NCBI RefSeq assembly: GCF_009730915.1
Contig: NC_052481.1
Span: 372,001-436,000, forward strand
Source of the DNA: Dioscorea cayenensis subsp. rotundata
Lineage: Eukaryota > Streptophyta > Magnoliopsida > Dioscoreales > Dioscoreaceae
Reading direction: 5' to 3'
DNA: 64,000 nucleotides
Shown here: one piece after another, positions 43,083 to 53,773 of the stretch
How positions within the stretch are numbered: position 1 is the first letter of the stretch
How the letters are laid out: each line of letters opens with the position of its first letter
Made by a program: the position numbers and the translations under genes
Notes under the pieces: generated by a model
Told to the model about the DNA's origin: nothing
The model's input: only the letters and a program-made list of their open reading frames with translations
Databases searched by the model: none

Positions 43083-43128
<46 letters not shown>
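43083..43128. repeat. Compound (TG)n(AG)n microsatellite
   Basis: About ten TG units run directly into about eleven AG units, some 480 bp upstream of the RTM2-like start codon. The purine-pyrimidine alternation followed by a purine tract can adopt non-B forms. Regulatory use is not shown. Confidence 0.85.
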
Positions 43129-43493
43129 TATAGAAGATAGCCCAGCCCAACAACAGTCCAATATACTTGCCAAGGGGCATGAGCATATATGCTCAAAAAC
43201 GTCCTATTTTGGATTTTCTGTTTGCAACTAATTAAGTGTATGTTTTGGTTTTATAAAATCTGGGTCCAGCCCAGCTTTAGACAATGACGCATGAGGCCCA
43301 GCTTTAGACAATTACAAAGTGGAGAAGTAAAGGTATTGAAGCAAAAAAACAAGTGAAAAAGTGCAAAGAAAACAACGAACCAGATCCCTTTGTCTAGCCA
43401 TCAGATATGAGATATGGCTATAAGGTTATCTCATGAACAAGTGATTCTTTAGCCTTTTAAAACAACAAGAAGGAATAACATTCTCCTATATGG

Positions 43494-43523
43494 ATATATA
43501 AGCATACACAAGTATGCTTATAT
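43494..43523 (+). promoter_or_regulatory. Candidate TATA box with adjoining hairpin, RTM2-like gene
   Basis: A TATATAAG box at about 43495-43502 lies roughly 110 bp upstream of the start codon. It overlaps a perfect inverted repeat with 12-bp arms (43496-43507 and 43512-43523, 4-bp loop). This position fits a core promoter. Confidence 0.45.
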
Positions 43524-43611
43524 ATATATATATCATACAGTTAAGTCTAATTAATGTGTAAAGCTCTAATCAAAAACGTTCACAAACAATAGAGTTGAAC
43601 ACAAAATAAAA

Positions 43612-44284
43612 ATGGCTGATGGAACAGCCAACAACAATTCACAGCGTTTCTTTGAAGATTTTAACCCACGGAGTGAATGGGTTCATGAGGAGAAGGGTGA
43701 CATTCTCATCATTGATGTTTCAGGTTTAAGTTTATTATTATTTTTTTTAACTTTTTTTTTTATATAGTTGATATAATAATATATGACCACAGTAACATAC
43801 CATGAAAAAAAAAATGTCATTTTATGTGGTGCTATGTCAATATCCAGGGTTTACAAAAGATCAGCTGAAAGTTTTCTTTGAAACAAATGGAAGGATAAGT
43901 GTGAGTGGAGAACGGTTAGTTGAAGGCAAGAAATGGATCAAGTTCAGGAAGGAGTTTAGCAAGCCAGATAACTGTGATGTCAATGAAATCAAGGCAAAGT
44001 TTGATTGTGGGATACTTTACGTGATTCTGCCCAAACAGAACCAGATCCAAGACCAAGACCAAAACCAAAACCAACAAGAACAAGATGATGAAGAGCCCAA
44101 ATCAAAACCAACAATAACAACAACAACAGTAACAACAGCTGCAGAAGAGTCAAATATGAGGAAAAATGATGGGAAGGAAATAATGGATTCCCAGACAAAT
44201 ATTACCAGCAGTGGTCCTTATGGAGAGTCAGAAGTGGTCAGGCATATTATGGGGGGCTCAGCAAGTTCAGGCATCTACTGCTGA
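43612..44284 (+). CDS. RTM2-like small heat shock (HSP20/alpha-crystallin) protein, C-terminal anchor out of frame
   Basis: Exon 1 (43612-43723) and exon 2 (43848-44284) encode 182 residues. An alpha-crystallin-like domain spans about residues 10-95 (FNPRSEWVHEEKGDILIIDV, GFTKDQLKVFFETNGRISVS, FDCGILYVILPKQ). A Q/N/D-rich low-complexity stretch and a Thr-rich linker follow. It resembles plant 'inactive RESTRICTED TEV MOVEMENT 2-like' proteins, which carry a C-terminal membrane anchor and in one Arabidopsis member limit long-distance movement of a potyvirus. Here the frame ends at 44284, but another frame continues to 44361 with HLLLILVVAILVLGLGRKLK, a clear transmembrane anchor. The switch is at the G6 run 44251-44256 and needs one more or two fewer bases. 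Either an assembly error or natural loss of the anchor is possible. Confidence 0.85.
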
Positions 44285-44398
44285 TCTTAGTTGTTGCTAT
44301 ACTAGTGCTAGGACTGGGAAGGAAGTTAAAAGATGAGGTATCCAAGTTTATTAAATATTGAATGTCTTTGAAGTATTATTGCCAGTTGAAAATTATCT

Positions 44399-44404
44399 AA
44401 TAAA
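44399..44404 (+). terminator. AATAAA polyadenylation signal, RTM2-like gene
   Basis: A canonical AATAAA hexamer lies 115 bp after the annotated stop and 38 bp after the alternative-frame stop at 44361, a good distance for 3' end formation. Confidence 0.5.
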
Positions 44405-44409
44405 GATAA

Positions 44410-45088
44410 AACTAAAAGCTGCTTCAATGACCATACCTTAGAAACAAAGAGAAAAAAAAAAAACCTTCAAATATTTGTAGTCTCTTGTTATAATATATCA
44501 CAGATAACAAAACCTGTCATCACACTCCATTCATACCCAATTTCCCAAAATCTCAAAAATAAAACTGTAGAGAAAAAGTTAAAAAAAGAAAAAGAAAAAG
44601 TCATCAATGATTCTATCCACTGCGCGCCCATCCATCTGCACCACCTCCAATGTCTACGAGAATATTCAGAACGGTGCGCGCATAATGCACGTTTCGTCTT
44701 CTTTCTACTTGACTAGAGGCCCCAGCCCGGAATCCATCAACGCACCCCACCACCACCACCACCACCACAACACCAACCAAACAAACAAATCAAGCTCAAA
44801 TTTATTTAAATTCAATTCATTTCATTTCAAAGGGGGGAGAGAAGAGATATAGAACCCACCTTGTTGACAATAAAAGATGGGATGGAATCTACTGAAAGAA
44901 CCCCTCTACTTAAAATGAAACATAAAAATAACTTAGCAGCAACCAAAAGACGAAGAAAAAGAAGAACTAGACGATGACGACGACCACGACCACATACTAA
45001 TAAACAACTCTGAAATAGAACCAAGAAAAGATGTTCATTTGGATGGTGGTAGTGATGATGATGATACGTTACGTTACCTTCACGTCTC
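44410..45088. other. Convergent 3' region between RTM2-like and ADC
   Basis: The two genes converge here. The tract should hold the ADC 3' UTR and contains a (CAC)n run near 44748-44766. No gene is recognised. Confidence 0.45.
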
Positions 45089-47211
45089 TCACACGTTGAG
45101 GCACCGCATGCACTCCCACTCTTCTTCGTCCTCCTCCACGCACCCGCCATCAACTTGAGACTCGTCCGAGTTGTCGTCCCCAGACATCCCAACAGCGCCC
45201 ACTAAATATGGCATGGACCCGAACGCGCGAGCAAGCCCGCATGCTAGTGACTCCACGCCGTCCACCGGAACGTGCTCCTCCGCGCGGTGTTTCAGCGCGT
45301 CAAACATTAGCTCCGGAGAGTGCTGCATCATCCGCAGAACATCCGCGCACGATGGTCCAGGTGCCGCGCGGGTCACAGCAAAGCAGTGTGGACCGTCGGA
45401 CTGTGAGACACGAACCACACTCGGCCCGCCGAAGAGATTGTGCAAGCCTCCCAGCGCTTCCTGGTAAGCACCCTCCGAGAAACATTCCGAGAAAATAACC
45501 TTCCGATGGGTTTGAACCGAGTTCGTGCAGCGGAAGGCTGGAACTACCCCCGATGAACTTGTCCAGCTTCCCATCGCTGTCGCAGGTGAGGTCGGATAGG
45601 ATGCCGTTGACGACCGGTCGCTCGTTCAGGCGGTGGATGGGCAAGATAGGAAACAGTTGGCCAATGGCCCAGAAATCCGGCATGGAAGTGAAGATGGAGA
45701 GGTTGACGTGGTAGGTGCGTACAGGGTCGGCGGAATCCACCTCTCTGGAGACAAGGTCGCAGAGACCGTCCACGGCCACAAGATGCTCTAGGCCAAGCAG
45801 GCCTTCCTTGAACTCATCCACGCACCTCCGCTTTAGCTGTTCAGCGTACATCACGCAAGTTTGATACTCACCGCGCACCGCCGCCGCCATCAGGTTCCGG
45901 TAGTCGGCGCGCGATTCATCAGATAAGGCGTCGAAGAGGTATGCGAGATTGGGCTCGATGGAAGCCTGATCAGGGGAGGCAGCCGATATCGCTTCGAATA
46001 TGAGAACAGAGTGGTGAGAAACGAGGGCACGGCCACTCTCGCTGCAGATTATAGGGTGTCGCACGGACTTGCGGTCGCAGGCGAACTGGATGGAGCGGAC
46101 GATGGCGGAAGCGTACTCCACGAGGTCGTAGCCCACAGACATGTCTGAGCCGCTGGAGTGCGAACCGTCGTAGTCAATGCCGAGGCCCCCGCCAACATCA
46201 ATGACGCGCATGGAGGCCCCGAGAAGGGCGAGCTCGCAGTAGATCTGGGCAGCCTCGCCGACGCCGTCGGCGAGCAGAGCAGTGGACGGGATCTGGGAAC
46301 CGATGTGGAAATGCAGAAGCTGGAGACAGTCAAGCATCTCAAGGGAGTGGAGTTTGCGGGCGACCGAGAGGATCTGGGCAGTGGTGAGCCCGAACTTGCC
46401 CTTCTCGCCAGAGGTCGATCCGAAATGTCCCGCGTGTTTGGTGCGAAGCTTTGGCTCGAAGACCGACAACAGGACGGACGCCCAGCCGGCGGCTCATCTG
46501 AAGAACCATGTCCAGCTCCTCTTCTTGCTCCAGAACGATGACGGTGTTCAGATCCAGTGTACGGGCGATAAGAGCTAGAGAGATGTACTCGTGATCCTTG
46601 TAGCCGTTGCAGATCAAGAAGGCCTCCGGGCTCCCCTTCACGAGAGAGCTCATGGCCAAAAGGAGCTCCGGCTTGGATCCGGCCTCGAGGCCGAAGCGAA
46701 ACGGGGAACCGAAGCGGACAACGTCCTCGACGATGAAGCGGTCCTGATTGCACTTAACGGGATAAACGCCTTGATAGTGTGCCCCGTAACCGGCGGAGCG
46801 GATGGCGCAGTCGAACGCAGAGTTGAGGGATTCGAGACGGTCCTTGAGAACGTCAGGGAGGCGGACGATGACCGGGAGAGGAAGGCCGAGGCCGCCGGAC
46901 ACCTTCGGGTCGGATGCCTTCTGGACGACCTTCATTAGGTCGATCTCCTGGTGGGGAAGCGTGGCCGCACCATGCGGCCGGACAGAGATATTCCCGGCAG
47001 CATTGACGGTGAAGTAGGGGGCACCCCAGCCATCGATCTTGTACAGCGCGGCGGAATGGTCAATGGACCACGGCAAGCCAGTTGGGGTCGTCGCCGCCGG
47101 TGACGGAGTACCACCGGGGAAGGTTGTCCCCGGCGCGGGAAGAGAGCCATCCCAAGCGAAGCCGTATCCAAGGGGCGGAACGGCTGCATCAACGCATGCC
47201 ATGGCCGGCAT
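45089..47211 (-). CDS. ADC: Arginine decarboxylase (intronless; two frameshifts)
   Basis: The inferred 706-residue protein is a fold III PLP enzyme that converts arginine to agmatine, the first step of the plant arginine route to putrescine; it is usually plastid-linked. The PLP lysine is Lys153 (YPVKCNQDR). The glycine-rich phosphate-binding motif [13 protein letters not shown] lies near residue 340, and the C-terminal catalytic cysteine is Cys543 (DLTCDSDGK). The length and the lack of introns are normal for the family. Two breaks occur: AAA at plus 46450-46452 (TTT), where removing one base joins GLRAK to [10 protein letters not shown], and GGG at plus 45471-45473 (CCC), where removing one base joins FLGG to [15 protein letters not shown]. 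The start [12 protein letters not shown] matches plant ADC N-termini; Met4 is an alternative. Confidence 0.95.
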
Positions 47212-47718
47212 CTCTTCTTCTCGATCTAAAGAATCTCAAAAATCAAAGAAGAAAAAAAAAATCTAAAATCCAATCAGACCTCGAGAAAGGGGGCTTTGAA
47301 AGCCGCCGAGGCCGGAGCCCCGGCTACCCCCCCAAAAGAAGCAGAGGGGGTTCCTAAAAGCGTTGAGAAACCCTAGCTCGCCTTCAGAGGTCCCCGAAAT
47401 CCCCACGCCGGAACCTCAGAAGACGGCGTGAATCGGAGATATAGATCCAAAAAAAGAGGATGAAAGCGGAGAAAAGGGATGGGCTAGGGTTTGGAAACCC
47501 CAACCAGAACCAGATCTGAGATCCCGGAAACCCTAAACCAGACGGAAACCTAGATAATAGAAACGGACGGAGAGCCCTGAATCCAAGAGACAAGGAGAGG
47601 GATTTCAAAGACTTTGTGGCGGAAACCTAACGGCGAGGCGGAGCTTATAAGGCTATGTAAAGCTACAAGATCGGGGAGTGGGCGAGAATTGCATGAGAGG
47701 CGAGGGTCCTTTTTATAG
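47212..47718 (-). promoter_or_regulatory. ADC core promoter and long ATG-free leader
   Basis: On the minus strand, CTATAAAAAG (plus 47709-47718) is a strong TATA box, predicting transcription start near 47680. The leader of about 470 nt contains no ATG in any frame on the coding strand between about 47690 and the start codon. It is GC-rich and pyrimidine-rich near the start. Confidence 0.6.
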
Positions 47719-47729
47719 CAAAAAAATTG

Positions 47730-49904
47730 CCTTTTATTTTTAATTAATAATAATAATAATAATAATATTTATTTTATAGATATGTTACATAAAGAAGAAA
47801 AATAAATAAATTAAAATATCTGTGGAACTCTAACGCTTTTCCATTCTGGTTTTTTTTTATATTAATTAATTAATTAATTTTTGGAAAAATTAAATATAGA
47901 GAGAGAGAGAAAGAGATTCTGAAAACCATCTTACTGCATCGAGTTGCCGCGTGGCGGTTAGGGGGCCCACGGGCCGGAAGCCCAGGTTCTGCCGCACTCG
48001 TGATAAATCAGCAATCTTTCACAAAGAGAGAGATGTTATCTAGAGAACGCGCTGGTGGGGTGGGCCCGGGTGCTGTCAGCGATGACTCTTTAACGGTCCA
48101 GATCAAACCACGTTTGTGATTCCATGGTTTCAACCCCGAATATTGACGATCGTTTTGAACGCGTTTTCCTTTACATTCTCATTTATTTTATATACTAACT
48201 TTACTATAAAATTAATTAAATCGTGGTTTATATGTTTTCATTAGAATTTTCTTTCTATTAATTTAATTTACCCAAAAATATATATATATATATATATATA
48301 CATATCAAACCAAATTGTTCTATTTATGGAAGCATGCATGACAGAATACCAACTTGTCTTTTCTTTTCTTTTTTTCTTTTCTTTTTTTATTAAAAAAAAA
48401 AAAACTAATGAGTCTGGTCAGAGTTTTCTTCTTGCCATCCAAGAAATTGCAAATTCTGATACACCATTTAAACTTTACATCCTCTCTTAATATAAAATCA
48501 CATCCAATTAGACCAACGGCCTAATCAAGCAAACAAAATTGCATATTTTATGCCATGTACTTGATATTTGTGTCCACAAAAATCACATGCGGTTCGGTTA
48601 TAATTTATCACAAAATATTCTAGAGTTAAAGGGTTTAAAATTTTATTCCTAAAAAATTAGTCATGTATTTTATATAAAAACTCAGTGCATTGATCATGTT
48701 GTAGGTCTTTTGTAAAAGAAACATCTTTTTTTTTTTCCTCTAAAATTTTATGATAAGAAAAAATTTATTTCTAGAGGTCATTCAATCATAATGTATCGTC
48801 ATTCCTAACTGTCTACTCAATAACGTTTGCCGTTAAATAAATTCAACTAGAAACAATAAATAACCTACTTAATTTTATTATTCCGCATATTTAAAGCAAA
48901 ATATTGAAACTTAAATTTCTACCAAATTGATATCAGGTCATTTGTAATTTAATCTTTATATCAGTGACATCGTCGGATAATTTTTTTATTCAAAAACTAT
49001 AGGCATGAAAATGACAATTTAATTATAAATTATGTTTCTGTTGAAAAATACAAGGCATTATTTTCAATTCGATCTGTTTTGATAAAGAGCTAACCAAATG
49101 AATTCCTTGAGATGGGCCGGGCTGATCAACCCCAGGCCCGAGTGATTAAATTTCATGATTATAAAATTTTCAAAACCTAATTCGCTAATTTATTCGTTTC
49201 ACTAGACAAAAACTAGATTTGTTCTGTGGAAAAATATAATAATTTTCTTATACAGTATATATATATTTCATATAACAATGTACAAAATAGAATTTTTATT
49301 TTTTTTTTATAAATACAATAAATATAGTTAGTTAAAAGTTTGCGTATGGGTTTGAAAGTGATATCATCCAGTCGGTGTACTTTTACCCAGTACCGCTGGA
49401 TTAAGACTGTAAACCTAAACGAACATCAAGAACTTATTACCATTATTTATATTTAATAGGACGTGGATATTTTGTACAAAGTCATTTTTTTAATTGGGAC
49501 CAACATAATTAAGTTATATAGACTTTTGGTTATTTTTATTTTTTCATCTGAAAATTTCTTTTCACATGCAGAATAACTGTAGCAACAACAAATGCATCTT
49601 ATTATTTTATAAAAATATATCATATAATATAACATATTAAAAAATTTATTATATAAATAAATTTTGAAATATATTTTCCAATAACAAAAAAGTACAAATT
49701 ATTTTTTACAAAATCGACAAAAAAAAATACAAAAATGCACAAGTTATAATAACTTAATTGATTTTATATGAATAAACCTTCCCCATGTAATTTTTTAGAG
49801 AAGAATAATCTAAGAGACTCAAACTTAAAACCTCTTAATAAAAAAAATCGAAAGGATAAGTAGTTATTACTATCGTTTTATAATAAACACAAGCATCTTT
49901 CACC
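47730..49904. other. Gene-free tract
   Basis: AT-rich, with (AAT)n at 47743-47766 and (TA)n at 48281-48301. The first part may hold distal ADC promoter sequence. No frame with similarity or RNA gene was seen. Confidence 0.45.
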
Positions 49905-50075
49905 TAAATTTTTTGAGAAAAAGCTGCAGTCTGAAAGCTCGAAAGCGAACACGTGGGAGCCCGCACTACCACCAAACCGCTGCCTCACCTTAGGGCGAGA
50001 TCGGGGATCGAACTCGGGAAACCATGCTCGATATTTTAGATAAACACTCTATATAAAGGATCCTATGCCAATAGA
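49905..50075 (-). mobile_element. tRNA-derived SINE, copy 2
   Basis: On the minus strand the head reads 'ctattggcataggatcc', followed about 45 bp later by a good B box (gagttcgatcccc), then 'gaggcagcggtttggtggtag' and a 3' end near 'tttttctcaaaaaa'. The arrangement matches copy 1 at 42214-42457. No clear target duplication was found. Confidence 0.55.
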
Positions 50076-50525
50076 ATAAAAGGTCGTTGGCCCTTCACTT
50101 AAACTTACGAAGGACCATTTATTATTAAGCAAGAGATAGATAAAATAAATAAATAAAAGACAAGATGGGGGGAAGGTGGTTAAAATAAAATATCATGTGA
50201 GACATGCACGTGAGGCCCACGGTGCTGAGTTGAGTGTGAGAGATGGTCAATGAATTGGCCTTTCGATGGTTGAACCGGACGTGTCCCCACCTCCACAACG
50301 CCTTGGTTTACCCGCAAGCACCCCCACTCATCCAACGGCTGACATGCCACTGCCATCAGATACTCAGATCAAAACGGCTGTCAAAGTGCCACGATGTACG
50401 TCCATGAACTTTCGTGGTTGTTTCGCTTGGGGTCCATTTTTTTATCTTTTTTTATTTTTGTTTTGAATTTGTTGTGGTTTTTGTGGACCAGGTCTTGCAT
50501 GTGTTGAGCCCAACCACATGTCTTA

Positions 50526-50901
50526 GGGGGCGTTCATTTCAGGAAAAATAGGGGGAAGTGAGGGGAAATGGTCTGACTTCCTCCACTTCGCTGCTTTATT
50601 TACGTCGTTTTGAAGTGGAGACTTGCCCCACTTCCAATCAAGTGGATTTTTGAATCCCAAGTTTCACTTCAGATTTTTTCTTGACGTGTAAGCGAGTCAA
50701 TTTATAAAAACGAACTTATTTTCACTTCTAAAATCTTTTTTGAAGTCATAGAACTCCATCCAACACCTAAATCCTTTGATTCTATTCTTACTTTCGACAA
50801 ATGAAGAGAAGTCCCTGGGTCGATATCACTTCCCCCACTGCAGGTTTGCAGACTTCCCTCACTTCCTGACTTCCCCTCACTTATAGTAAAATGAACGCCC
50901 C
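50526..50901. mobile_element. PIF/Harbinger (Tourist-type) MITE
   Basis: Ends GGGGGCGTTCATTT and its inverse AAATGAACGCCCC flank 376 bp, with TTA on both sides (50523-50525 and 50902-50904), the 3-bp target duplication of Harbinger elements. The subterminal 'gaagtgaggggaa' blocks are also inverted. No transposase is present. Confidence 0.75.
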
Positions 50902-51270
50902 TTAAAAAAAGTTGGACTTGACTTTGGGTTCTTTATTTTGATGGTCCCACTTAACCATTTAAAAGACATGATAACCATGCTTGCATGCGTGGCTGGATTG
51001 GGGTTGTGACTGGTTAATTTGGTTGTAGCGTTTTTTTGAACTAATGGATCCTAATTTTATAGATTTTGCTATTTTTATTTCTTTTGAAAAAAATTGAATG
51101 ATTTAAAACAATTAATTTATCTATTTGTGCGTGAGTGTGACTGAGTCATATTTTATCTGATCATTTTTGTAGAACACTATAAATTTCAGTAATGTTATTG
51201 GTATTAAATAATTTTTAATTATATACTATAGATAAAACCTTTTAAAATATATATATTATCCATTAAACAA

Positions 51271-51603
51271 GGTCTAAAATATTAAAATGGTCCTTCTATT
51301 TTTACGTTTTTCTGCCCTTTTAGTCCCTTTTAATATAAAATTCATCTTTTTGATTCTCGTATTTTTCACATTTTTATTTTTTTGGTCCCACTCCAATTGA
51401 CTGATCTACCATTTTGGTCCTTCTAGTTAATAAATTAGAGTGACCAAAAATGATGAAAATGTGTAAATACGATAACCAAAATGGCGGATTTTACAAATAA
51501 ATGACTAAAAAGAATAAATACAAGGACCAAAAGAATAAATTTTATATTAGAAAGACTAAAAAGACGAAAAATAAAAAATAGAGGGACCATTTTGATATTT
51601 ACA
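51271..51603. mobile_element. MULE-like fold-back MITE, copy A
   Basis: Long inverted arms built from 'aaatggtccctctattttt' and 'tttagtc.ctttaatataaaatt' flank a short centre. An 11-bp direct repeat CCATTAAACAA lies on both sides (51260-51270 and 51604-51614), in the size range of Mutator-like target duplications. It shares its sequence with copy B at 56222-56546. Confidence 0.65.
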
Positions 51604-51614
51604 CCATTAAACAA

Positions 51615-53738
51615 TGATGTTATGTCATTGTCATGTACTTTTGTATCATACGAAGTTCAAACACAAATATATATTATAAATTTTGTATTATTATTATCAA
51701 TTGAGATTGGAATTAGTTATGACAAAGACTATAATTAGTTAATTAAGTGATTTTTAATTTAAATCTTTTATGCATGTGAAAAACAACTTTCTAAGACTTT
51801 TAGTACTTCTTACCTAATTAATTTAGAACTAGTGATTTTTTTTATTATTATATATTTTGTGGTTTAAACTGCTAAACAAAAGAATTCAGACGCAACGAAA
51901 GTTGTTAAGCTTTTTTATTAATCCTTTAGATTCCATTGTATTAATGATTGAAAAGGTCAATTGGATAGACATCTAAGTTTGCAAAATAAATAACACTCCT
52001 TGAAGTTGAAGCTCAACATCCACATGAATCATAAAATATATATCCAATTAATGTTTCACACACAAACACACACACACACACACATATATATAAATAATTC
52101 AATATATAATTTTTTAAAAACGAAAAAAAAAAGAGGAGATAAAAGTAGAAGATAAAGTGGTGAGAGTTGTGAGGGACTTGGCACTGTCAAGTATGAATTG
52201 GATTCTCATAAAATCATCGTCCACCACAATCAATTCAACATAAATAACACACCAATATTAAGTTCACAAAATGGTGGGTGGTCCCTTCTTTTTTCTTATT
52301 CAATTCTTCATATATATATATATATATAATATGCACATTTGAACCACCTTTTTTTTATAAAATAAATACAGGGATCATGAGGGAAACTAGTCTCGTAAAA
52401 ATATTGATTTGGGAAAAAATGAAATACTAACACTCATTATTGTAAAATAGTTCAATCATATATTTAATTTTAAATTAAGAGTTATCTGAAACTCTAATTA
52501 AGAAGGATGATTACCTAAATAAAGTGGTGCACTTTTGCTTTATTATGATAGCAGTTAGAACAGAACAGCACTGTTAATAAAAGTTGTTATGACCTAATTA
52601 GTTAAGCTTGTTTGTTATTGGTCGTTAATTAGGTAAATTTTGCTTTTATGTAATGCTGATTACGATAGCAAAAGTGTTTTGTAACTTGAAACCCTGTTTC
52701 AAGTTGAGGATATGTTATGTACCTAAAAAAAAAAAAATTTGAGGATATGTTAAGATATGGATAGTGGGACCAAACAACGGGACATGAAATTTTAATGTTT
52801 ATTTATTTATTTATTTGGAATTCACCCTTTTTTTTAAAGTTAAGGCAAACTGGATCCCATTTTAAAAATTAAAATAAAAGATTGTAGATATTGATGGAAA
52901 CAGTTGGATTTCAATCTAATGGTTATGCACGGTTTAATAAATAGTATTACTGTGTTTAAAACATTTACCGTGAAAAATAAGATGTACAGTAATTTCATCT
53001 CAACTGTTCAATGAATTCAACATAGTAACTGAATTAATCTCAGCCGTTTAAATCCATTTTTACTAGACAACCCTAATGAACCAGAAACACATGGGATGCT
53101 AGAACAACCCTAATGAACTGGGTACCATGATTAACCATTATTTATGATATTGTTTATGCACTAAGATGTGCCTATCTATCACTCTTCTTTTTCTCAAATC
53201 TGGGGATGCCTTTGTGGAAGTCCCCATATGATCTTTATTCAGATATATATATTATATATATGTAAAATGTCATTTGCGGATATTTTTAGTGTTATTGTTG
53301 TCTAAAGATATTTGATGATAACCATTTGGCCATCATCTAAGAACTATTACTTATATAAAAAGTTGTGCAAAGTTACCATCATCTAATATGTAACGTACGA
53401 TTTAATATTATTTGGTAATGTGTATGAAAGTGACAATAGTTTTTAGATGTAAATCTAACGACAATGAAACATTCCTAAATTTCAAATTTAAAGATGTAGT
53501 TACAGAATGCACCATCTCATATGTATATAATGAGAACAATGTACAATTAAACCTCGATACTTCATTTTATCAGTTGATAATCTTGTTATTATTTTTAATC
53601 AAACGTTGTTTGTTTTATGCATCACTATTGTTTAAAAAATAATAAAATAAAATAAAATTGGCAATTATTACGTTGGCATTAAATTTTATGCTAATAAAAA
53701 ATATGTATGTTTATGAAGACTTGTATATGTTGTCAAAG

Positions 53739-53773
<35 letters not shown>

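Noticed and set aside
46158-46578. Plus-strand open frames opposite ADC (and similar ones opposite GLOX and bZIP exon 1)
   Set aside because: They are antisense shadows of GC-rich coding sequence; the minus-strand frames carry clear family motifs.
47384-47608. Possible upstream ORF of 74 codons in the ADC leader
   Set aside because: It has no ATG; the frame would begin with TTG. The whole leader lacks ATG.
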